A stretch of DNA of 64,000 nt from an uncultured Methylocystaceae bacterium (GTDB taxonomy: Bacteria > Pseudomonadota > Alphaproteobacteria > Rhizobiales > Beijerinckiaceae): positions 310,001-374,000 of the forward strand of contig CALMZV010000027.1 in assembly GCA_937870755.1 (NCBI GenBank), in the 5' to 3' direction. Within the stretch, counting starts at the first letter, position 1; each line of letters opens with the position of its first letter. Under the pieces are notes generated by a model. The model worked only from the letters and a program-made list of their open reading frames with translations, ran no database searches and was not told the origin of the DNA. A program made the position numbers and the translations under genes. Positions 1 through 8,600 of this stretch are shown in pieces.

Positions 1-130
1 TTCCGTCCGGCGCGCCGCTCGCTTGCGCCGCGTCGGGTTTGGGCGCATCGGCAGGCGCAGCGCCCTGCGCAAGAGCCGGGCCCGCGCCCAGCGCCAAAAC
101 GAGAACCAATCCAGCAACGGCGCCACGCAT
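1..130 (-). CDS. Secreted protein downstream of nosZ, partial (window edge)
   Basis: Only the first 43 codons are in the window. The product starts with a clear Sec signal peptide (MRGAVAGLVLVLALGAGPALA, cleavage likely after ALA), followed by an Ala/Pro/Asp-rich stretch. The ATG at 130 is preferred over the in-frame ATG at 136 because a GGAG lies 6 nt upstream of it but abuts the other. It is codirectional with nosZ and 130 bp downstream, so it is probably a nos-cluster periplasmic protein. A small cytochrome c would fit many nos clusters, but no haem motif is visible in the part seen. Confidence 0.7.
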   Translation of the reverse strand, partial: MRGAVAGLVLVLALGAGPALAQGAAPADAPKPDAAQASGAPDG

Positions 131-193
131 CTTCATCTCCGGTTTGCAGACGGCCATGTGGCCGCTTGATCGTTCCACCCGTGAGGCGGATGA

Positions 194-216
194 GGCGGGG
201 CGACAAGCGCCCCGCC
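194..216. terminator. GC-rich stem-loop between nosZ and the next gene
   Basis: A perfect 9-bp stem (GGCGGGGCG / CGCCCCGCC) closes a 5-nt loop in the gap after the nosZ stop. No U-tract follows on the minus strand, so it is more likely an mRNA-stabilising or attenuating hairpin than a full terminator. Confidence 0.35.
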
Positions 217-260
217 CCCTTGTCGTTCGAACAACGCGTTCGCTGGCGCAGCCTTGCGGC

Positions 261-2525
261 TTACTTGGCGATGACCTTCGCGCCGTTCTGTTCCAGATAG
301 GTCTTGACGCGCAGACCGATGTCGGCGGCCTTGACCTGATACTGCCACCACTGGTTCGCCCAGAGGGTCGCCTGCTGCCAGTCTCCCTTCTTGGCCGCTT
401 CCTCGGTCTTGGCGCGAGCGTCCTTGGCGAAGTTCAGCTGGTCGGTCGCGTCCTCGACCTGCGCGACGGCCGTGGGGAAGTCCTTGAAGTTGGTCGACAG
501 GATGTATTTCACGACCGAGTCGATCACGCCCTGCGTCTCGATGTTGGTCTTGAACTGCTTGTCGTAGTCCGCCTTCGCGTAGGTCACGCCCGTGGCCGCG
601 CCGCCCGTGGAGGCCTGCTGGACAAGGCCTTTCGGCTTGACCATCAGATAGCCTTCCATCTCCAGATGCAGCGCCGAGCAGAACTCGGTGCAATAGTAGG
701 AGAAGGCGCCCGGACGATCGGCCTTGAAGGTGACCGAAGCCGTCTTGCCCGGCTCGAGGCTCAGGTTGCCGATATAGGTCGACACCGCGAAGCCGTGCGT
801 CTCGTCCTGCGCGCGTTCGGCGTTGGTGATGTGGAAGGTGACTTCGTCGCCCTCGTTCACCTCGACGATCTCCGGCGTGAAGTGCGAGCGGATCGCGGTG
901 GCGAACACCGTGACCTTGCCCGGCTCGCGGACGATCTTTTCCGAACCCGGACGCACCGAAACCGCGCTGTCCTTACCCGTGCGGCTGTCGGTGCCGTATT
1001 TGTAGCGGATCAGCGGCTTCAACTTGTCGGAGGCGATCGCCGTCGCATAGTGCGGCTCGCCCAGCGGCAGCGGCATGTCGTAGAGCAGCTCCATCTTGTC
1101 GCCGGAGATGTCGATGAGCTGGTGGTTCTGCGGATGCAGCGGGCCGACCGGGTTGAAGCGGTCGATGGCCAGCTTGTTGAGCGCGACCAGATACTTGCCG
1201 GCCGGGGCAGCACTGTCGCCCTCCATCGTCATCAGGTGGCCGATGTTGTAGTGCACCGAGATCTTGTCGAGCACCTTGCCTTCGCAATAGTCGTATTTGG
1301 CGACCTGGCTGTCGACGTAGAGCGACGTGTAGGCGACGCACGGCTTGGAATCGAACTGCGTATGCAGCGGTCCCAGGCCAAGCTGCACCTGCTTGTGCAG
1401 CGTCTGCTTCATGTCGAGGATCGGAATGCCATAGGGGTCCTTCGACGCGAACTGCTTGGCGTCGATCGCCGCCTTGATCTTCTCCCACGAATAGATCGAC
1501 ACGTTGGTGTCGAGCTTGCCGCCGACGATGATGTATTTGCCGTCGGGCGTCACGTCCGCGCCGTGCGGCGATTTGGGTTCGGCGATCAGGTAGACGAGGC
1601 CTTCCTCGATCGCCGTCTTCATCATGATGACGTCGTGACCGTTGATCTTGGTCGTCTTGCCGGCGGCGGCGACTTCGGCCGCTTTCTTCCAGTTGATGAC
1701 GTGCAGATAGTCGGCGTCGTTGGCCGAGCAGCCCGCCTCGAACGGCGGCTTGCCGGACTCGATGCCGCCCACATAACGCTCGGCGCAGAACGAGTTGGTG
1801 AACGACCAGCCGTCCGACGGACCCTTGCCGGCGTCGCTCAGGTCCTGCGTGTAGGGCGGCAGTTCGATCGAGAACGACTTGGCTTCGTCGATGCGACCGG
1901 CCGCACGGTCGAATTTCCAATAGGTGACCGCGCCGCGGAACTTCTCGTTGAACTCCGACAGCGGCGCATAGCCGCGACCCAGAACGCCGGGATACTGCGC
2001 GGCCTCGATCACGTACTCGCTGTTGGGCGTGACGAACGTGCCGCCATGCTCGGACTGCATGATCGGGTTGACGACGATCTGCTGCGTCTCGAAATCGTGC
2101 AGCGAAATGACCGCGATGCGCGGGTTGGCCTTGTCGTTGATGAACAGATACTGGCCGTCCAGCTTGCCATCGGTTTCCGAGATCGCCGGATGGTGGGTGT
2201 CGCCCCAGTTCGGCTGGCGACCGTCGATCTTGCCCTGGTCGAGAATCTTCTTCGACTCGTTGTCGTAGCCGTAGCCCTGCCAGGGCTCGGGCGTGAACAC
2301 CGCGATGTATTTCAGAATGCGCATCGACGGCACGCCGTAGACGATGATCTGGCCGGACTGGCCGCCGGACGAGAACGTGATGAACTCGTCGCGCGCGCCG
2401 GTCGGCGTGTAGGTCTTGGCCGCGGCCATCAGATCCTTCTGGCTGAGCTTGCGGCGCTTCATCACATCTTCGAGGCTCTCGGCGGCAAGGGCCGAAGCGG
2501 CGCCCCACCCAATGAGCGCGCTCAA
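261..2525 (-). CDS. nosZ: Nitrous-oxide reductase, Sec-type (clade II)
   Basis: NosZ reduces N2O to N2 in the periplasm using a CuZ propeller site and a C-terminal CuA site. Numbered from the TTG start, the propeller carries DTHHP (109-113), EHGG (159-162), LHTQF (387-391), GHLM (429-432), LHPQNH (463-468) and EPHYA (490-494). The cupredoxin domain has ETHGF (575-579) and the CuA loop CTEFCSALHLEM (612-623: Cys612, Cys616, His620, Met623). The motif style (HHPAISET, DKANPRIAVI) and lack of a twin-arginine leader indicate clade II. After CuA there is a helical tail of roughly 120 residues without CXXCH. The start is problematic: the frame opens only at a TTG, while the good AGGAG/ATG at 2554 is in another frame, suggesting a frameshift or coupled leader. 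Confidence 0.95.
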   Translation of the reverse strand: MSALIGWGAASALAAESLEDVMKRRKLSQKDLMAAAKTYTPTGARDEFITFSSGGQSGQIIVYGVPSMRILKYIAVFTPEPWQGYGYDNESKKILDQGKIDGRQPNWGDTHHPAISETDGKLDGQYLFINDKANPRIAVISLHDFETQQIVVNPIMQSEHGGTFVTPNSEYVIEAAQYPGVLGRGYAPLSEFNEKFRGAVTYWKFDRAAGRIDEAKSFSIELPPYTQDLSDAGKGPSDGWSFTNSFCAERYVGGIESGKPPFEAGCSANDADYLHVINWKKAAEVAAAGKTTKINGHDVIMMKTAIEEGLVYLIAEPKSPHGADVTPDGKYIIVGGKLDTNVSIYSWEKIKAAIDAKQFASKDPYGIPILDMKQTLHKQVQLGLGPLHTQFDSKPCVAYTSLYVDSQVAKYDYCEGKVLDKISVHYNIGHLMTMEGDSAAPAGKYLVALNKLAIDRFNPVGPLHPQNHQLIDISGDKMELLYDMPLPLGEPHYATAIASDKLKPLIRYKYGTDSRTGKDSAVSVRPGSEKIVREPGKVTVFATAIRSHFTPEIVEVNEGDEVTFHITNAERAQDETHGFAVSTYIGNLSLEPGKTASVTFKADRPGAFSYYCTEFCSALHLEMEGYLMVKPKGLVQQASTGGAATGVTYAKADYDKQFKTNIETQGVIDSVVKYILSTNFKDFPTAVAQVEDATDQLNFAKDARAKTEEAAKKGDWQQATLWANQWWQYQVKAADIGLRVKTYLEQNGAKVIAK

Positions 2526-2551
2526 TGCGACGGTTGTTTCAGAATTGTTCT

Positions 2552-2566
2552 CATTCTTGCGCTCCT
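2552..2566 (-). promoter_or_regulatory. Strong RBS and ATG upstream of nosZ, out of frame
   Basis: AGGAG (2562-2566) sits 7 nt before an ATG (2554-2552). That frame reads MRTILKQPSH and stops at a TGA which overlaps the TTG of the nosZ frame (TTGA). The charged N-terminus MRTILKQ joined to the hydrophobic LSALIGWGAASALA of the nosZ frame would make a normal Sec signal peptide. One missing base is therefore the simplest explanation; a translationally coupled leader peptide is the alternative. Confidence 0.7.
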
Positions 2567-2942
2567 GTTATCCGACCGGAACTGCATCTGTCCCCATGGA
2601 AGCGCCGCGCGAATCCGGGCTTCGCGGTTCTGGCGCAGACGCATGACGAGCGTGCGACCCCGTTCTTCGGCCGGGTTGGAGAGACGCGCTGTCGGATGGA
2701 TGTTCGAGTTCCGTCATCCAAACGAACGCATGACGTCGACGCCATATCGACTCGGCAACCCGGGCCGGCGTCAACATCGTCGCCGCTCGGCGTCGGCGCA
2801 TTGATTTATGATAACTTTTCGCAGCCGCCCGCCGCGACAGAATGGCCCATTGGAAGAAAGGCTGAGAACTGCGCGCCGCGCTGGCGCACGTCCCCTTGCG
2901 CGCACGGCGATGCCCGTGCTATCTCACTGAAAATAAAGGTTT

Positions 2943-2959
2943 TTTAGAATCATTCCAAA
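2943..2959. promoter_or_regulatory. Irr/ICE-type iron control palindrome
   Basis: TTTAGAATCATTCCAAA is a 17-bp near-perfect palindrome, one mismatch from TTTAGAAnnnTTCTAAA, the iron control element known in Rhizobiales as an Irr site. It lies about 120 bp before the iron-binding-protein gene, in an AT-rich patch of the 527-bp nosZ/ABC intergenic region. It probably controls the importer in response to iron or haem status. The rest of that intergenic region shows no gene. Confidence 0.65.
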
Positions 2960-3081
2960 CTGTGCCGGCAGGCGCGGCGCGGGAATATGGGCGGGCTGCG
3001 GCGCTGCATGTCGAAGCCCTGTGCGTCGAAATCCCTGCGCGCCCTGTCCGGGGCGTGCGGGGCAGATCGAGAGGTCGGTTC

Positions 3082-4110
3082 GTGGCTTGCAAATTCGTCT
3101 CCAGATTGAGCGCTGCATGCGCGTTCGCCGGCGCGGCCATTTTCGGCGCCGCCGCCGCCGCGCAGGAGGTCAACGTCTACACCACCCGCGAGCCCGGCCT
3201 GTTCGCGCCCATCGCGCAGGCCTTCACCGCCAGGACCGGCGTGAAGGTGAACACAATCTTCGTGAAGGACGGGCTGGCCGAGCGGGTCGCGGCGGAAGGC
3301 GCAGGCTCGCCGGCCGACTTGTTGATCACGGTCGACATCGGCGCGCTGACCGAACTGGTCGACAAGGGCCTCACCCAGCCGCTGGCGACGCCGGCGGTGG
3401 AGAAGGTCGTGCCGGCCAATCTGCGCGCGGCCGACGGCGCGTGGAGCGCGCTGTCGCTGCGTGCGCGTCTGGTATGGGCCAGCAGGAGTCTGCCGACCGA
3501 CGGCATGACCTACGAAGATCTGGCCGATCCCAAATGGAAGGGAAAGCTGTGCATGCGCTCCGGCCAGCACGTCTACAACACCGCGCTGCTGGCCGCGATG
3601 ATCGCGCATGTGGGCGAGGCGAAAGCCGAGGAATGGGCGCGCGGCCTGAAGGCCAATCTCGCGCGCCGGCCGGGCGGCGGCGACCGCGATGTGGCGCGCG
3701 ACATTCTTGGCGGCCTGTGCGACGTCGGCCTCGGCAATTCCTATTATGTCGGCCTCATGCGCTCGGGCAAAGGCGGCGCGGACCAGAAGGCCTGGGGCGA
3801 TGGCGTGAAGGTTCTGCTCGCCCGTTTCGCCGACGGCGGCGTGCATGTGAACGCTTCCGGAGTGGCGCTTGCGAGAAACGCGCCCCATGTCTCCGACGCG
3901 CGCCGGCTGGTCGAATTTCTGCTCTCGCCCGAAGGTCAGAAGATCTACGCCGAACAGAACTTCGAATATCCGGTCGACCCCGCCGCGACGGTCGATCCGA
4001 CGATCGCCGCGCTCGGCGTGCTCAAGCCAGATCGCATCCAGCTGCTCGACATCGCGCGGCACAGGAAGGCGGCGAGCCAGATATTCGATAGAGTGGGCTT
4101 CGATCGGTAA
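3082..4110 (+). CDS. fbpA: Fe(III) ABC transporter, periplasmic binding protein (FbpA/AfuA family)
   Basis: Predicted 342-residue periplasmic ferric-iron-binding protein. The frame is open further upstream, but the GTG at 3082 is chosen: GAGAGG precedes it and translation from here starts with a signal peptide (VACKFVSRLSAACAFAGAAI...AAAAAQ). The mature start EVNVYTTREPGLFAPI and the later SYYVGL twin-Tyr segment match the FbpA family, where two tyrosines bind Fe3+. It is first in an operon with a fused permease (12 bp downstream) and an ATPase. The ICE-like box upstream supports an iron role. Confidence 0.9.
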   Translation: MACKFVSRLSAACAFAGAAIFGAAAAAQEVNVYTTREPGLFAPIAQAFTARTGVKVNTIFVKDGLAERVAAEGAGSPADLLITVDIGALTELVDKGLTQPLATPAVEKVVPANLRAADGAWSALSLRARLVWASRSLPTDGMTYEDLADPKWKGKLCMRSGQHVYNTALLAAMIAHVGEAKAEEWARGLKANLARRPGGGDRDVARDILGGLCDVGLGNSYYVGLMRSGKGGADQKAWGDGVKVLLARFADGGVHVNASGVALARNAPHVSDARRLVEFLLSPEGQKIYAEQNFEYPVDPAATVDPTIAALGVLKPDRIQLLDIARHRKAASQIFDRVGFDR

Positions 4111-4122
4111 GAGCGGCGGACG

Positions 4123-5808
4123 ATGGCGCGGTTCGATGGATTTTCTGCGATAGGGCTCGCCGGCGCGGCGGTGGCCGTCGCCCCGGTGCTCGCGCTTGCG
4201 GTCATCGCCATGCAGGGCGACGGCGCATCGTTTGGCCATGTTCTGAATTATGTGGCGGGCGACGCCGCGCGCGAAACGATTGCGCTGCTTGCGGGCGTGG
4301 CGGCGTGCGTGCTGGTCGTCGGCGTGGTCGCGGCATGGATCGTCACCGCCTACGAATTTCCCGGCCGGCGGGCGGCGGAAGTCGCGCTGCTGCTGCCGCT
4401 GGCGCTGCCGGCCTATGTTCTGGCCTACGCCTGGCTCGATCTCACGCACCCGATCGGCCCCTTGCAGACCGCGCTGCGCGGGGCGCTCGGCTACGCAAAT
4501 CCCGCCGATCTCCGCCTGCCCGACCTGCGTTCGCTGCCGGGCGCGGTATTCGTCTTCGGCCTTTCGCTATATCCCTATGTATATATCGGCGCGCGCGCCG
4601 CGTTTCAGTCGCGTATCTCGGCGCAGGTGGAGGCGGCGCGTCTGCTCGGCGCGCGCGAGAGCGGCGTGTTCTTTCGCGTGGCTTTGCCGCTTGCCCGACC
4701 GGCGATGGCGGCGGGCGCCGCGCTCGCCCTCATGGAAACCCTGAACGACATCGGCGCGGCCGAGTTCCTGAGCGTGACGACGCTGACGACCACGGTCTAC
4801 GCGACATGGATCAACCGGTCCGATCTGCCGGGCGCCGCGCAGATCGCGTTGGCGATGCTGTGGATCGTGCTCACGCTGGTGTTCGTCGAGCGCTGGGCGC
4901 GCGGCGCGCGTGGATATGCGCCGGAAGGCGCGCGCCGTCATAATCCCGCCCGCGCCGTCGGCGGTCCGGCCGGCATCGGCCTGCTGGCGCTGGCGCTCGC
5001 GCCGCCCGCGCTGGGCTTTGCGACGCCGGCTGTCCATCTCGCGCGCCAGGCCGCGCAGCGCGTGGCCGCCAACGGTTTTCCGCCGGAGATCGCGCAGGCG
5101 GCGCTCAATACGATGGTCGTGGCGCTGGCGGCGACCGTCATCTGCGTCGTCGGCGCGCTCGTCGCGGTGGCCGGCCGCCGCTACGAGCCGACCTCGCTCC
5201 TGCGCAACGGCCTGCTGAAATTGTCCACGCTCGGCTACGCCGTGCCGGGAACGGTCTTGGCGATCGGCCTGCTGAGCGTGCTCGGCGGGTTCGATTCCGT
5301 GTTGCGCGCCGCTTTCGCGGCGCTCGGCGCAAAGCCACCGGGATTGCTCCTGTCGGCGTCGGTTTTCGCCGTCGTCGTCGCCTTGACCATCCGCTTCTTC
5401 AGGCTCGCCGTCGCCAAGATCGAGACGGGTTTCGAACGCCTGCCGCTGTCGCTCGACCACTCCGCGCGCGTGCTCGGCCGCACGCCGTTCGCCATGCTGC
5501 GCGAGATTCACCTGCCCCTGCTCACGCCCTCGATCGCGGGCGCGGCGCTGCTCGTTTTTGTAGACTGCATGAAGGAACTGCCGGCCACGCTGCTGCTGCG
5601 ACCGCTGAATTTCGAAACGTTGTCCACGCAGCTTTATGGCGAGGCCGCGCGCGGCGCCTACGAGAACGGCGCGGTCGCCGCCTGCCTCATCGTGCTCGTG
5701 GGACTTTTTCCGGTAGCTTTTCTCACGATGGTCGGCTCCGCGCGCGCGATCGAGGCGACGCGGCCGCGAACCACCGCCGAACTCGACGGCGCGCGGGAGG
5801 CGGCCTGA
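4123..5808 (+). CDS. fbpB: Fe(III) ABC transporter permease, fused two-domain
   Basis: A 561-residue inner-membrane permease made of two tandem binding-protein-dependent transport domains, each with several hydrophobic helices. Both cytoplasmic EAA loops are visible: EAARLLGARESGVFFRVALP in the first half and a related segment (HSARVLGRTPFAMLREIHLP) in the second. This duplicated architecture is typical of FbpB/SfuB iron permeases. It lies between the binding protein and the ATPase, with a 1-nt gap to the latter, so the three are almost certainly co-translated. Confidence 0.92.
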   Translation: MARFDGFSAIGLAGAAVAVAPVLALAVIAMQGDGASFGHVLNYVAGDAARETIALLAGVAACVLVVGVVAAWIVTAYEFPGRRAAEVALLLPLALPAYVLAYAWLDLTHPIGPLQTALRGALGYANPADLRLPDLRSLPGAVFVFGLSLYPYVYIGARAAFQSRISAQVEAARLLGARESGVFFRVALPLARPAMAAGAALALMETLNDIGAAEFLSVTTLTTTVYATWINRSDLPGAAQIALAMLWIVLTLVFVERWARGARGYAPEGARRHNPARAVGGPAGIGLLALALAPPALGFATPAVHLARQAAQRVAANGFPPEIAQAALNTMVVALAATVICVVGALVAVAGRRYEPTSLLRNGLLKLSTLGYAVPGTVLAIGLLSVLGGFDSVLRAAFAALGAKPPGLLLSASVFAVVVALTIRFFRLAVAKIETGFERLPLSLDHSARVLGRTPFAMLREIHLPLLTPSIAGAALLVFVDCMKELPATLLLRPLNFETLSTQLYGEAARGAYENGAVAACLIVLVGLFPVAFLTMVGSARAIEATRPRTTAELDGAREAA

Positions 5809-5809
5809 C

Positions 5810-6883
5810 ATGCACGCGCCCGCGCCCGTCCTGGCGTTTGAAAATGTGCGTCACGCCTACCGCGACAAGATCGCGCTGCGCGGCGTTTCGCTCGACGTGC
5901 GCGCCGGCGAGATCGTCGCGCTGCTCGGCCCGTCGGGCTGCGGCAAGAGCACGCTGCTGCGTGTCGCCGCCGGTCTCGAACGCCAGAGCGCCGGACGCAT
6001 ATCCATCGCCGGCCGCACGGTGGCGGACGCGCGCGCGTTCGTGACGCCGGAAAAGCGCGGCGTGGGTCTGGTGTTTCAGGATTACGCGCTGTTTCCGCAT
6101 CTCGATGTCGCCGCCAACGTCGCCTTCGGCCTCGCGCGCCCAGCGGGCGAGACGGCGCGCGCCACCACGACGCAGATGCTGCGGCGCGTGGGCCTTGCGG
6201 CGCGCGCGCACGACTATCCGCACATGCTGTCGGGCGGCGAACAGCAGCGCGTGGCGCTCGCGCGCGCGCTCGCGCCCCAGCCCGCAGTCCTTCTGCTGGA
6301 TGAACCATTCTCCAATCTGGACCAGGGACTGCGGCGCGACATGCGCAACCAGACGATGGCGCTGCTGAAGGAATCCGGCGCCGCCGCCGTGCTCGTCACG
6401 CACGATCCCGACGACGCGATGGCGGTCGCCGACCGCATCGCGCTCATGCGCGACGGCCTCATCGTGCAGATGGGCGCGCCGGCCGACATCTACGACCGCC
6501 CGGTCGATCCCTTCGTGCTGCGCTTTTTCTCGGAAGTGGAGACATTGCCGGCGACCGTGGCGCATGGCGAGGCGACGACGCCGATCGGCCGTTTTCCGGC
6601 CCGCGGCTGCGCCGACGGCGCGGCGCAGGCCTGCGTGCGCAAGACGGCGTTCTCGATCGCGCGCGACGGCGCGCTGCCGGCCAGCGTGCGCGCCGTGCGG
6701 TTTCTGGGAGAACGTCAGGCCGCGCGTATCGAGATTGCAGGCCTGAAAAGCGTTCTGGAGATCGCACTGCCGGCGCGCGAGACCATTCGCCCCGGCACGA
6801 CGCTTTCGCTCGCCGTGGACCCAGCGGGCGTGTTCGTCTTTCCCGCAGCCGCGTCCCTGCACGAGGAACGCGCACGCCCCTGA
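5810..6883 (+). CDS. fbpC: Fe(III) ABC transporter ATP-binding protein
   Basis: A 357-residue ABC ATPase energising the importer. Walker A is GPSGCGKST (40-48), the Q-loop QDYALFPH, the signature LSGGEQQRVALARAL, Walker B VLLLDEPFSNLD and the switch His LVTHDPDD. A C-terminal beta-rich domain of about 120 residues resembles the regulatory TOBE-type domain of FbpC/PotA proteins. The ATG follows the permease stop by one base. The gene ends against the convergent thioesterase gene with no spacer. Confidence 0.92.
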   Translation: MHAPAPVLAFENVRHAYRDKIALRGVSLDVRAGEIVALLGPSGCGKSTLLRVAAGLERQSAGRISIAGRTVADARAFVTPEKRGVGLVFQDYALFPHLDVAANVAFGLARPAGETARATTTQMLRRVGLAARAHDYPHMLSGGEQQRVALARALAPQPAVLLLDEPFSNLDQGLRRDMRNQTMALLKESGAAAVLVTHDPDDAMAVADRIALMRDGLIVQMGAPADIYDRPVDPFVLRFFSEVETLPATVAHGEATTPIGRFPARGCADGAAQACVRKTAFSIARDGALPASVRAVRFLGERQAARIEIAGLKSVLEIALPARETIRPGTTLSLAVDPAGVFVFPAAASLHEERARP

Positions 6884-7693
6884 TCAGCCTTCGTCGGGCC
6901 GCCGCACGACCACCGACTGGCTGGCGATCGCCATCAGCTCGCCATTCTCCGCAAACAGTCGGATGTCGCCGTGCGCGAAGCCGTCGTGCATGCACACGAT
7001 GCCGATGTCGCATAGGACCCAGCGCGTGGGAACGATCCGGCGCACACGTAGCGTGTTGTCGAGACTGTTGCCGCCGCGCACGCTCTCCCCGAGCGCCGGG
7101 CCGATGGCGGCCGGCACATAATCGGCGAAGATCGCCAGCATGCTGGCGTCGACCGGGTGCTCCTCGACCGTGCGCGCCCACAACAGCAGCTTGCCGTCGC
7201 GGCTCGGCCGACCGTCGCGGGCCCCGAGCGCGCCTTTCGGCATCCGCAGCTCCAGCCGTCGATTGAGATTGTGCCCGAGATCGGGCCACAGCTTCACCGG
7301 CTCGCAATCCTCCGGCGGCGGCAGCACAGGCATGTGCGCCCACTGATGCGAGGTCTCGTCCGGCCGGCTGCCGAGCGCGGCGTTGACGGTGATGATCTCC
7401 TTGTCGCCGACATGGCCGGACACGCGCGCCTGCGTGGTGTGGCGGCCTTTGTAGACGACCCACACATCGAGATCGAGAACCGAGGGCGGTCGCGCGAACG
7501 ACAGATATTGCGCGGTCGCCCACACCACCGGCCGCTCGCACGTGCGCTCGAGCGCGGAAATGGCGGCCGCGAGTCCGACGCCGCCATACATGAACAGCAT
7601 GTCGGGTGGGCCGACGCACACGTCCTGCGTCAACGGAAGGTTCCAGCGGTGCGGATTGTGCGAGCCGCGCAGGTCGAAGAAGGGCTTGGTCAT
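6884..7693 (-). CDS. Acyl-CoA thioesterase-like protein (TesB/hot-dog superfamily)
   Basis: 269 residues resembling acyl-CoA thioesterase II/TesB-like double hot-dog proteins. GPPDMLFMYGGVGLAAAISAL, ATAQYLSFARP and a C-terminal CDIGIVCMHDGFAHGDIRLFAENGELMAI segment correspond to the two halves of the family. It should hydrolyse acyl-CoA to free acid and CoA. It is last in a minus-strand set after an enoyl-CoA hydratase, separated by 95 bp, which fits short- or medium-chain acyl-CoA turnover. The substrate cannot be told from sequence. Confidence 0.75.
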   Translation of the reverse strand: MTKPFFDLRGSHNPHRWNLPLTQDVCVGPPDMLFMYGGVGLAAAISALERTCERPVVWATAQYLSFARPPSVLDLDVWVVYKGRHTTQARVSGHVGDKEIITVNAALGSRPDETSHQWAHMPVLPPPEDCEPVKLWPDLGHNLNRRLELRMPKGALGARDGRPSRDGKLLLWARTVEEHPVDASMLAIFADYVPAAIGPALGESVRGGNSLDNTLRVRRIVPTRWVLCDIGIVCMHDGFAHGDIRLFAENGELMAIASQSVVVRRPDEG

Positions 7694-7788
7694 GGCGGGT
7701 TCTTAAAGCGTTTTGCGCGGAACGGAAACCGGCGCGCAGATCGCCTCGCGCGACGGTCGCCACGCGGGCGCCTGTGGACGAAAACGCT

Positions 7789-8586
7789 TCAGCGTCCCTT
7801 GAAGACGGGTTTGCGCTTCTCCAAGAACGCGGCCACCGCCTCCTGCTGGTCTTCGGTATGCTGGGCGAGCGCCTGCATGCCGGACGCCATCTCCAGATGC
7901 GAGGCGAGCGCCATCTGTCCGGACTCGCGGACCAGTTTCTTGTTGAGCCGCAGCGAGTGCGGCGGATGGGCGGCGATGCGCCGCGCGAGTTTCCACGCCT
8001 CCGGCAACAGCTCGGCCTTCGGCACGACGCGCGAGACCAGTCCCCAGGCGAGCGCCTGATCGGCCTTGATGAAATCGCAGGTGAACGTCATTTCGTAGGC
8101 GCGCGACAGGCCGACGACGCGCGGCAGGAACCAGCCGCCGCCGTCGCCCGAAACGAGCCCGACGCGCATGAAGCTTTCGGCGAATTCGGCGGTCTCGGAC
8201 GCAATGCGGATGTCGCACATCAGGCTGAGGTCGCAACCCGCGCCGACCGCATGGCCGTTGACGGCGGCGATGGCGGGAACCTCAAGATTGTACATGGCGA
8301 GCGGAATGCGCTGGATGCCATGCTGATAGCGCCGGCGCACCTCGGCGGGCGCGCCGCCGAACAGGCCCTGCCGGTCGCGCATGTCCTTCACGTTGCCGCC
8401 GGACGAAAAGCTCTCGCCCGCGCCGGTGAGGATGACGCAGCTCACGCTCATGTCGCGGTTGATCTCGTCGCAATGGGCGACGATCGCCTCCACGATCTCC
8501 GGCGAGATCGCATTGCGCGTCTCCGGCTCGTTGAGCGTGAGCAGAACCACCGCGCCGTCGCGCTCGAATTTGACGCTTTCGCCCAT
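7789..8586 (-). CDS. Enoyl-CoA hydratase/isomerase family protein (crotonase fold)
   Basis: 265 residues. The upstream in-frame extension is ignored because the ATG at 8586 begins the conserved MGESVKFERDGAVVLLTLN and follows the preceding stop by 14 nt. Oxyanion-hole motifs SSGGNVKDM and AVNGHAVGAGCDLSLMCD are present. The family hydrates 2-enoyl-CoA or performs related acyl-CoA chemistry, so the exact reaction is uncertain. It lies in a probable operon with the upstream metallo-hydrolase and downstream thioesterase. Confidence 0.88.
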   Translation of the reverse strand: MGESVKFERDGAVVLLTLNEPETRNAISPEIVEAIVAHCDEINRDMSVSCVILTGAGESFSSGGNVKDMRDRQGLFGGAPAEVRRRYQHGIQRIPLAMYNLEVPAIAAVNGHAVGAGCDLSLMCDIRIASETAEFAESFMRVGLVSGDGGGWFLPRVVGLSRAYEMTFTCDFIKADQALAWGLVSRVVPKAELLPEAWKLARRIAAHPPHSLRLNKKLVRESGQMALASHLEMASGMQALAQHTEDQQEAVAAFLEKRKPVFKGR

Positions 8587-8600
8587 GAAATCCGTTTCCC

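Noticed and set aside
39-2804. 921-codon plus-strand open frame over nosZ
   Set aside because: Antisense shadow of nosZ, with low-complexity Arg/Val/Asp content and no recognisable motif.
2801-2814. FNR/NNR-like box TTGATTTATGATAA upstream of nosZ
   Set aside because: Only one half-site (TTGAT) fits; the other is poor and the distance to nosZ is about 250 bp.
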